From Chitinophaga sedimenti (lineage in GTDB: Bacteria; Bacteroidota; Bacteroidia; Chitinophagales; Chitinophagaceae), in NCBI RefSeq assembly GCF_023156195.1, contig NZ_JAKUKA010000001.1:5642001-5706000 (forward strand): a DNA stretch of 64,000 bases. Reading direction: 5' to 3'. Numbering within the stretch: position 1 is the stretch's first letter; every line of letters begins with the position of its first letter. Shown piece after piece: positions 49,531 through 57,053 of the stretch. Both the position numbers and the translations under genes were made by a program. The notes beneath the pieces are model-generated. The model saw only the letters and a program-made list of their open reading frames with translations, was not told the origin of the DNA and made no database searches.

Positions 49531-51015
49531 ATGCTCAAAAGTACCCTCCGGCTATTGTCGGTATCCCTATCATTTCTCATACTCTATGCCTGTTCGAAGC
49601 AATTCACTGCTAAGCCGGACGATGGTAAACAAGGCCAGGTTTCGTTGGCTGCGGCGCGAAAGGCGTTTACTGAATTGACCCATGGAGAAAACGCCAGAGA
49701 CTCGATGGCCCCCACATTTTATTTCAACAAGCCCGATTGGCAAGGTGCCAAATGGAAAACAAAGCCCGGTTCGGTTTCTTACCTGGAAGTACCGCTGACT
49801 TCAGATGTAAAGATTGAGCGTCTGTATGCTTTCTACAACAAAGAGAAAAAGTTACTACAGCGGGCGACCTTGCCAGCTCCATGGCTGATGTTTTACAAGG
49901 ACTCCATTGGCGCTATTCACTACGATGTCGTGCAGCATGTACCCAATACTGCACCTGATTCCTCCAACCTGCCCTCGTTGGGACGTTTCAGCGGCGAAGT
50001 GAAAAAATATGACTGGTATGGAGCATTCCGTTCTGGCGTATTGTATAACAATGGCGTACCGTCAAAACGGATCAAACCCGGAAGCCGCACTGCTCCGTCA
50101 AATGCCCGGTGGGAACATGCCTGCTATACTACGTCCATTTGTGTATTTTCAGCAAGCTGTTCCCGATTACGGGGTGGTGTATACCAGGTAACGCAGGCCA
50201 TGGTCGCCGTTGAGACCCAGGATGGTGGCTGTTATTCTGTCGGTCCAAATGATTCACCTGAGAGTGTGCTGATGCAGAGCTGCTGGTGTAACAGTGACTA
50301 TGTTTGTGGCTGGTGGTCGCTTTACAATTCCAGCCAGCAGGAGTATTGCGACTGGTATTGGTTTGAAGATGATCCGACACCCGACCCCAATGATCCCGGT
50401 ACATTTCCAGATCCGGAAGTGTTCATGAATTATTACGTCGAATCACCTCCGCCTGGCGATATCGTTAGCTTGACCGAATTCTTAAAATGCTTTAATCAGA
50501 GCCAGGCAGCCAAGTTTACCATCTACGCCGATCAACCAATACCCAACACGAGGATGGTGATAAAACACAATTTGCTTACTAATGAAACCGATGTTGGCCA
50601 TGCATTCGTTACTATAGAACAAACCATCAACGGAAACACGATTAAACGAAGTTTTGGTTATTACCCGAGTACGATGGTCACCGCTGGTAACCAGCAGGCA
50701 ATTATGGCGATAAGAGATGACGCGACGCATCCTTACGATGTGGCACTGTCGGCCGATATTACATCAGCGCAATTGACAGATATAATTGCCGCAGCCAAAT
50801 CCGCGACATCAATGTATCACTTAACTAACTATAATTGCACTAATTATGCGATCACGTTAGCCAATCTTGCAGGCATGGACCTGCAGTTTACCAAGAACCC
50901 AAGTTTTCCCGGTTGTAATCTCGAGATCTTGGTCAGGACCTGCGTGGTAAAACTGGTGCAACCACCACTGCAGGAACAGCGCCTGCAAAAGCCGGAACTT
51001 GTCAATAAATCTTAA
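49531..51015 (+). CDS. exported lipoprotein with papain/NlpC-like C-terminal domain
   Basis: An intact 494-residue protein with a lipoprotein signal (MLKSTLRLLSVSLSFLILYA, lipobox YAC near residue 21). The middle is Cys/Trp-rich (WCNSDYVCGWWSLYNSSQQE) and Asp/Pro-rich (DDPTPDPNDPGTFPDPE). The C-terminal 130 residues have a His in TDVGHAFVTIEQTINGNTIK and a Cys in YHLTNYNCTNYAITLANLAG. That is the layout of a circularly permuted papain-like (NlpC/P60 or CHAP-type) hydrolase: His first, then N-C-x-N. It may cleave peptidoglycan or another amide. It is followed by a small secreted protein 5 bp later, perhaps its immunity or partner. Confidence 0.65.
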   Translation: MLKSTLRLLSVSLSFLILYACSKQFTAKPDDGKQGQVSLAAARKAFTELTHGENARDSMAPTFYFNKPDWQGAKWKTKPGSVSYLEVPLTSDVKIERLYAFYNKEKKLLQRATLPAPWLMFYKDSIGAIHYDVVQHVPNTAPDSSNLPSLGRFSGEVKKYDWYGAFRSGVLYNNGVPSKRIKPGSRTAPSNARWEHACYTTSICVFSASCSRLRGGVYQVTQAMVAVETQDGGCYSVGPNDSPESVLMQSCWCNSDYVCGWWSLYNSSQQEYCDWYWFEDDPTPDPNDPGTFPDPEVFMNYYVESPPPGDIVSLTEFLKCFNQSQAAKFTIYADQPIPNTRMVIKHNLLTNETDVGHAFVTIEQTINGNTIKRSFGYYPSTMVTAGNQQAIMAIRDDATHPYDVALSADITSAQLTDIIAAAKSATSMYHLTNYNCTNYAITLANLAGMDLQFTKNPSFPGCNLEILVRTCVVKLVQPPLQEQRLQKPELVNKS

Positions 51016-51019
51016 TCAT

Positions 51020-51415
51020 ATGATACCTGCATTTTTATTATCATTACTAGGCATACTGCCAGCAGAGCAGACGGATTGGTCTGGTCTGAAATCAATCAGG
51101 CTCTACGCTTATGTGCAGAGGGCGCAAATGGATACCCTGAGCGCTGCTACCATCGGGCAAATGCCCTATACGGAACTCAATCTGGGTAAAGCTAAATCCA
51201 TACTGACGCACGCATCCCGCGATACTTCCATGTTCTTATACAAGGGATCCAGCCGGATGGCGATAGGGACATTTGCCGACGGCAGTCAAACCCGGTTGTT
51301 TATTAGCAATTATGGCGGTTTCTTTTACGACACTAAGCATAAAGGCAATCTGTTGCTGCCGGAAGCCTACCATGAGGCATGGTATAAACTGCTAAGTGAA
51401 GGGACCTCGAAATAA
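51020..51415 (+). CDS. small secreted protein, possible partner of the papain-like lipoprotein
   Basis: A 131-residue protein with signal peptide MIPAFLLSLLGILPAEQTDW (start at ATG 51020, which directly follows the upstream stop). It contains IRLYAYVQRAQMDTLSAATI and ends in a KHKGNLLLPEAYHEAWYKLL stretch. No family is recognised. The 5-bp distance to the lipoprotein gene indicates one operon. An inhibitor or immunity role is inferred only from this arrangement. Confidence 0.6.
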   Translation: MIPAFLLSLLGILPAEQTDWSGLKSIRLYAYVQRAQMDTLSAATIGQMPYTELNLGKAKSILTHASRDTSMFLYKGSSRMAIGTFADGSQTRLFISNYGGFFYDTKHKGNLLLPEAYHEAWYKLLSEGTSK

Positions 51416-51438
51416 TGACGTGCATAAATTTTACAAAT

Positions 51439-51464
51439 GGCCGGCCTGACAGGTCGGCCTTTTT
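51439..51464 (+). terminator. rho-independent terminator
   Basis: GGCCGGCC and GGTCGGCC form an 8-bp stem (one G-U) with loop TGACA and are followed by TTTTT. It ends the lipoprotein/small-protein operon 24 bp after its stop. Confidence 0.85.
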
Positions 51465-51651
51465 ATGTAGTGGTCTCCATACTGTGGTAGCGTCTAAGGA
51501 GGTTACGAATTGGGGGAATTATGACACCGTCATTTCACTGTTGATTTGATTCATTGGCATAACGGTGTAGAATAAGGGAAAGGAAGCAACGGCAATTTTG
51601 CGTCTCTTCAATCAGTTTGCTAAATTTGGATAAGTTAAAAAGCTGTTGCCT

Positions 51652-51923
51652 ATGGCCTTTTTTCCACCAAGATATCGACGCAGGAAATAAAGTATTTTAG
51701 ACGCTTTAATTCCATCACATGTCTGTTTTGCGTACCTATAATTGTCTATATAAACTTTGTGTCCAACGCCAGCAAAGAAGTGTGCGTTGCGGTAGCTGCG
51801 CTATGGTTGCCATATTTGATCATTGGATATTCCTGGGCAAAGCGTTCCGCCAGATTGGAGGAACTTGAAAATAGGGAACTTGATGGGGCAAGATACCGTT
51901 CGTTAGAAAACGACAACAAATGA
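51652..51923 (+). CDS. small two-helix membrane protein (frameshifted), uncertain
   Basis: ATG 51652 opens MAFFPPRYRRRK and stops. One added base near 51690 continues the reading into KYFRRFNSITCLFCVPIIVY and VCVAVAALWLPYLIIGYSWA, then the charged tail LEELENRELDGARY, about 90 aa. Two hydrophobic segments and basic/acidic ends make a sensible membrane protein, but no relative is known and the frameshift is assumed. The rest of 51465-52269 is AT-rich and shows no other gene. Confidence 0.35.
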
Positions 51924-52269
51924 ATAAAACTGGCTTAGCAGGCAGCGATACCCGTGCCTAATAACTGGCATTATGATAAGTGTATTATAATCTTATTAAG
52001 GAAAAATGTTTTACAGAGTCTTATAATTATTTATCTGACAAATCTATTATAAGTAGGAATTGGATTTCTGTATTTTCATTTAAGTCCAATATTATCCTGC
52101 CTAAAACCTCGGGCGTCAGCGTCTATTCTGCCAGAACTTCATAAACAGCTCATATCCTCCTAATTAATGTATAATCCTTAAATTTATAACCAATGATGTT
52201 ATATTAATTAATAAATCAACGGTGTTATAGATATCGATTTTTGAGGTTTGAAAAAAGTAACAGTTTATT

Positions 52270-53944
52270 ATGGCTTTTGGCGATTCTCCCACTGTGGACC
52301 GTTTTTCGGAAAACGAAGATGAAAGCAATTCATATTTTACACTTAATTTCTCAGAGCGTAATGGGTTTCTTGCGTCAAAACCCAAAGACAAGGGGTGCGA
52401 TTTTATTGTAGAGTTAATAAATGAGCACAAGTCAACTAATTGGTGGATTCCTGTGCAAATTAAAAGTATTGAATCTCCCACTTTGGTCGATAATGGAACA
52501 TTGCTTTCTTATCAGTTTGAGACATCTCGGCTGCAGTACATGCTGCGGCCTATACTGCCAGTAGGGCTGATAATTATATATTCCGTGGGCGAGAAAAAAT
52601 TGTATTATGATTTTGCTGAAAACATTTATAAACGTTTATTGGAAGAACGTAACGGTGACAGGTCTTTTCATAATAGAGAACATGTAAATATCCATATTCC
52701 ATTAGATAATTTGGTTGGTGAGAGTAGTGTAAAAGAAATTCACAGCTTTCTTATACGCCGGCATCAGAATGTTGGCGACTATTCTCCCTTTATAAACTCG
52801 GACCTTCCCACTTTGGCTCGTAAAGTTACTCTCTCGACAAATGCTCCATCTTTAGATTCTTCCATTAATACTTTAAAAGAAAGAGGGGATGAAATGTTTA
52901 ACAACAATGAAATTCCTCAGTTAATGGAGTTGTTGGAACAGGTCGAGTGGCGCCTTCTTCGTGAAGATCCTCAATTGGGGCTACTTGCTGGTATCACGTA
53001 TTGGGCAACGGGCATGCGTGTAGATGCTTCTTTTTTTCTTTGAAAAGGTTTTGAGTAGCAAGCTAACGTCAGCTGAAGACCGGGAATATGTTGAGTGGGC
53101 AAAAATGTTTCTCGACCATAGTCTTGGGAAAACCAGTGTTCAGGAATTTAACGAGAAAGTTAAAAATTGGTGGGATCATCTACCTTTTAAAAATGAAAGT
53201 GGAAGGTTGAAAGTAGAACTGTCCATAGCGAGAAATGAAATTGAGATGCTTGGTCCCGCAAATATGATCGGCTTTTTTGATCTGGCGAATCGATATTATT
53301 TACTTAATGACCAAATTCGAACTGCGCAACTTGATGGATCAGCGAGAATTCAATACTATTTAGAAAATGTAACTAATCATGGATTGCTTGCCACGAAATT
53401 TGATTCTATTTTCCGAGTTGTCATTGGAAATCAAAAGATGGAGGGTAATGTTGATAATAATTTGGTACAAGAGTACTTTTCATTAAGGCAAAGGCTGGTG
53501 AGCGATGTGGATCATGTGTTTCCCTGGATAAAGCCGATTGCTCGAAATTTTGTGCATAAGGTAATGCTGGCAAAGTGTTTAGAATCCCAGGTCAGTTTTC
53601 ATCTGCACATGGATGTAAATGCAATTAAGTATCCAATTACAGAATTTGATTTTTATTCTGAAAGTTATAGGCAGAAAGTGAAACTGCATGTGGATTTTGG
53701 TTTAGAAGCCTTCCAAATATTCTGGGAGCACCAGATATATAAAAATGCTCTTAATACACTTTTGATTGTGCTTGAATTAAACGAATTGGCAAAATACATT
53801 AATGTTGAATTGGATCTTGATGTGGTAGCCTTGATGGAAAAGGCCGACTGGTTGGTGAACCGGCTTGAGGTTGAACCTAAAAAACTATGTGTGCCGGGGT
53901 TTCTTGAACTTTATAATAAAAGAGTATACGTTGCTAAACTTTAA
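52270..53944 (+). CDS. DUF4365-type nuclease-like protein with large helical C-terminus (frameshifted)
   Basis: The N-terminal 150 residues resemble DUF4365 (Mrr/restriction-endonuclease fold): GCDFIVELINEHKSTNWWIP and VQIKSIESPTLVDNG hold the D-x(n)-Q-x-K pattern of the PD-(D/E)xK active site. The rest is a helical repeat-like region. Translation breaks at the T7 run 53031-53037; one T fewer gives ...DASFFFEKVLSSKLTSAEDR, and total length is about 557 aa. DUF4365 proteins are often part of defence islands, and the helical tail might sense or bind a partner. It is unlinked to any obvious operon partner. Confidence 0.75.
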
Positions 53945-54008
53945 TAGGGTGATCATATCAACTAAATTTCTATGCTGATAAAGTATTTCCCTCTGATTGG
54001 TGTTTTGG

Positions 54009-54692
54009 TCATGTAGTGAGATCAGCAATATGGTCCAATCTATTAATGGTCTCATCGGGATCGTATTCCGGGTAATGCTTCTTGAGGTGGGTTATGAAGG
54101 ACAGTCTTATCGCTTGATTTTTCCATCGGAATACTGGAAAGCACGGTGGTTCCTTCGGCCATTTTTGCGCTATGAAATCATTTACAGGAAGGTAAGGAGG
54201 GGTATAAATTGCCGCAGCTTGAGTCAATTCCTGGGCCAGCTCTGGTTTCAAAGTATCTGTAAGGGCGTCCATAATATCTGCTCCGCTCATTTGTCCTCTT
54301 ACTGCGTTTATAATCCCGGGATAGCGTGCAATGCCCCTGTCCATAAAAAAGTTGATAAGGAAATCGAAGAATGGGTCTTCCATTCTGTATCTCAGGTCTT
54401 TTCCGGATTGCTTATAGAGGTCGGTGAATCGTTCCAATGAAAACCCTTCGCCATATTTGGCCAGAATCCAATCCAGTAATTCTGTCTCCAGTTTGGTGAC
54501 TTGGTCTATCGTTATACCCAGCTCATTGTAGGGTTTTTTAGTGTAAAGGTCAAAGAAGACGCTCTTCACTGTGGTTTGTTTTCTTTTAAATCTTATCAAG
54601 ATGTAAAGGGGATAGGTGGCCTTACCCTGGAATTCTACCTTGGACAGCTTATCATTAAAATGGATTTGATATGTGATCTTTTTCTTTTTCAA
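54009..54692 (-). CDS. hypothetical ICE protein near the recombinases
   Basis: An intact 227-residue protein beginning MKKKKITYQIHFNDKLSKVE. The first 90 residues have a beta-rich layout like Arm-type DNA-binding domains (IRFKRKQTTVKSVFFDLYTK), and the rest is helical (FLINFFMDRGIARYPGIINA, ADIMDALTDTLKPELAQEL). I do not recognise a family. It faces away from the recombinase genes and ends 65 bp after the DUF4365 gene end. Confidence 0.6.
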   Translation of the reverse strand: MKKKKITYQIHFNDKLSKVEFQGKATYPLYILIRFKRKQTTVKSVFFDLYTKKPYNELGITIDQVTKLETELLDWILAKYGEGFSLERFTDLYKQSGKDLRYRMEDPFFDFLINFFMDRGIARYPGIINAVRGQMSGADIMDALTDTLKPELAQELTQAAAIYTPPYLPVNDFIAQKWPKEPPCFPVFRWKNQAIRLSFITHLKKHYPEYDPDETINRLDHIADLTT

Positions 54693-54822
54693 GGGTGTAA
54701 CCTATTGAGGTCAAAGATTATGTAAAAAAGTATAGGTAAATATAATATTTAAACATGCATTTTGCGTAACTTACAGTAGTTCCTACACATCACAGTCTTT
54801 TTATCACCCTAAATGTGTGTGT

Positions 54823-54963
54823 ATGGAAAAGTTATCACCTGAAAAAGTGGTGGAGTTGCTCCAAAAGGAAGGGATTGAAGTTACGGTAGACCAGGCTGAA
54901 GATATTCTACGATTTTTGCGCGAGTTGGCAAAGGAAGCCGTCAGACAAATATTAAAGAAATGA
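54823..54963 (+). CDS. 46-residue protein preceding the recombinases
   Basis: ATG 54823 opens MEKLSPEKVVELLQKEGIEV and the frame ends ...RFLRELAKEAVRQILKK. The short helical protein is of a type commonly found directly upstream of recombinases in Bacteroidetes mobile elements. Its stop codon overlaps the ATG of the next gene (54960), so the two are translationally coupled. Its role is unknown. Confidence 0.7.
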   Translation: MEKLSPEKVVELLQKEGIEVTVDQAEDILRFLRELAKEAVRQILKK

Positions 54964-55321
54964 AAATTCCATTAATTGCAGACCTCTATATAAGAATCGC
55001 CTCATCATTTCAGGCCGATGTTACTAATGGCATACAAAAGCAAGATAAAGCGTTGCGAGGATTTTGCTCCGACAATGGAATTGTTATACGTAATGTTTAT
55101 CAGGATGCATGCTCTGGAAATGCGGATGGTCTTGAGTGGCAAGAGTACATTGCCCAATCTCTCAGAATCCGAATGCAGCTGATCTTTTATTGGTATCAAA
55201 TTACGACCGAATTAGCCGTAAAGTTTTTACTATCATTGAAAAGATTGAATACCTAAGATCAATAGGTGTAATAGTGATGAACGCAAGTAAAGAATCTGAT
55301 AGGAGTAGTGTTAAAATATAA
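54960..55321 (+). CDS. short serine-recombinase paralogue with catalytic Ser replaced (frameshifted)
   Basis: The 120-residue protein (after adding one base in the AGAATC stretch near 55165-55168) follows the resolvase fold: IADLYIRIASSFQADVTNG, then EWQEYIAQSLRNPNAADLLL and NYDRISRKVFTIIEKIEYLR. The active-site position reads RIAS where the full-length neighbour reads RVST, so the nucleophilic Ser is Ala. It ends after the catalytic domain and lacks the DNA-binding part. It is probably inactive as a recombinase and may serve as a regulator or subunit of the adjacent one, or be a decaying copy. Confidence 0.7.
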
Positions 55322-55332
55322 ACTCTTAATGA

Positions 55333-56800
55333 ATGAAGGCAAATTTAGTTGCAGATTTGTACATCCGTGTAAGTACCGATGAACAGGCGGAAAAAGGCTA
55401 CTCTCTCCGCCAGCAGGAGGAGTCTTTGCGCCGATACTGTGAAACTAAAGGTTATACTATAAGGAATGTGATTTCAGAGGATTACTCCGCCAAGACGTTC
55501 AAACGTCCTGCATGGCGCCAGCTCTGGTGGATCTTAAAAAATCGTAGTAAGGTCAATCTCCTGCTTTTTACCAAATGGGATAGGTTTAGCCGGAATGCTG
55601 GTGATTCCTACCAAATGATTTCACGCTTGCGGCGTTTGGGGTCGATCCCCAAGCGGTTGAGCAGCCGCTGGATCTTTCCATTCCTGAGAGCAAAATGATG
55701 TTAGCCTTTTTCTTGTCTTATCCTGAAGTGGAAAACGACAGGCGTGGTCTTAATACATTTTTAGGCATGCGTCGCGCCAGATCTGAAGGTCGTTGGACTG
55801 GCCCGGCGCCTTTAGGGTATATAAATCGAGTAACTGAGGTGCTTGGGAAGTATATTGATCCAGTAGAGCCTACAGCCACGATTATACGCTGGGTCTTCGC
55901 TGAAATTGCAAGAGGAGAACGGACTGTGGAATCGGTGATGTTACAGGCAAGGGAAAAAGGGCTGAAGTGCTCAAAGAATAATTTCTGGCTTTTAATCCGA
56001 AATCCAATTTACAAGGGGAAAATTTTCGTTCCCCAGTATAAGGACGAACCCAGTTATTTTAAGGAAGGTAAACATGAACGGTTGGTGTCGGAAGAGTTGT
56101 TTGATGAGGTACAGGCCGTTCTCGACGGGAGAAAGCGGGTAGTTAAACCCCGCATGGCGTCGGTCGATAAGTTTCCTTTACGGGGTATATTAAATGTCCA
56201 CAATGTGGAAAGCTGCTCACTGCGTCAAGTTCGAAGGGGCGAACAAAGTTCTATTCCTATTATCATTGTTTCGAAGGTTGTACTGCCAGATTTTCAGTTA
56301 AGGAAATTCACGACGCCTTTCAGGAGGAATTGGAGAGATACGTTCCAAAGCCTGCTTTGCTAAATCTTTATAAGAAGGTACTTAAAGAAGCCTATGAAAT
56401 TGAAAGCAAGGATATGGTGGGCAATAGGCAGAAGGTGGTTTCTCAATTAGAGGATTGCAATACGAGCTTGCAAAAAGCGAGAAAGCTGCTTTTAGATTCG
56501 GATATCACCGCTGATGATTATAGAATGATGAAACAGGATTATGAAAAACGAGTGGTGCAGCTGGAGGAAGAATTGATAAAACTTAAGCCTGTATCCGAAT
56601 CAATAGATACGCATTTGCAGGCCGCCTTGAAGGTTTTGCTTAATCTAAAGGACCTGTTTAACAACGGAGATATTCATCTGAAAAGAGAGATATTGAGTTC
56701 GATGTGGCCGGAAAAAATGATATTCAATGATGGGCAACTTCGAACCACACGTGTAAATGAAATTGCAAGTATAATATACCTGATGGACAGGAAGTTATAA
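55333..56800 (+). CDS. large serine recombinase, likely ICE integrase (frameshifted)
   Basis: The reconstructed protein of about 489 aa starts MKANLVADLYIRVSTDEQAE (catalytic Ser in RVSTDEQ). It has LLLFTKWDRFSRNAGDSYQ, a recombinase DNA-binding domain (RARSEGRWTGPAPLGYINR), a zinc ribbon with four Cys (CPQCGKLL ... HCFEGCTARFS), and a C-terminal coiled coil (KEAYEIESKDMVGNRQKVVS). The frame is broken at a G4 run (55638-55641) and an A3 run (56188-56190); one extra base in each restores it. Such enzymes integrate and excise ICEs. It lies 46 bp from the tRNA-Glu, so the right element end is near 56801-56846. Confidence 0.88.
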
Positions 56801-56809
56801 AAAGTACAA

Positions 56810-56844
56810 AGGGTACAAGAAGGAAAAATTCCAACTTGTACCCT
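56810..56844. terminator. hairpin between the recombinase and tRNA-Glu
   Basis: AGGGTACAAG and CTTGTACCCT are perfect 10-bp arms; inside them GGAA and TTCC extend the stem around an AAA loop. On the minus strand it is followed by TTTGTACTTTTT, so it can terminate the tRNA-Glu transcript. The core GGTACAAG/CTTGTACC resembles the GGTACC at the tRNA 3' end. It may contain or flank the attachment site. The other ICE end is outside the window, so no direct repeat can be checked. Confidence 0.6.
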
Positions 56845-56845
56845 C

Positions 56846-56920
56846 TGGTACCGCGTACGGGATTCGAACCCGTGATTCCTCCGTGAAAGGGAGGCGTCTT
56901 AACCCCTTGACCAACGCGGC
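56846..56920 (-). tRNA. tRNA-Glu (anticodon TTC)
   Basis: On the minus strand the gene begins GCCGCGTTGGTCAAGG and ends ...ACGCGGTACCA. The acceptor stem pairs 7 bp (first pair G-U) and the anticodon stem CCTCC/GGAGG holds the loop CTTTCAC with anticodon TTC. The T-arm contains GGTTCGAATCC, and the 3' CCA is encoded. The gene lies directly beside the recombinase end of the ICE and could be the integration target. Confidence 0.93.
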
Positions 56921-57053
56921 ATTTCTTGTTTCCCGATCATTTTCGGAACGCAAAGATAGGAAACGCGTTTAAATCACCAAATAAAAGTTTCAACCGGATA
57001 GAAATTATTTTTTAAACCCCTTACTGTGTTGGGTTGCGGAGATATATTTTATT

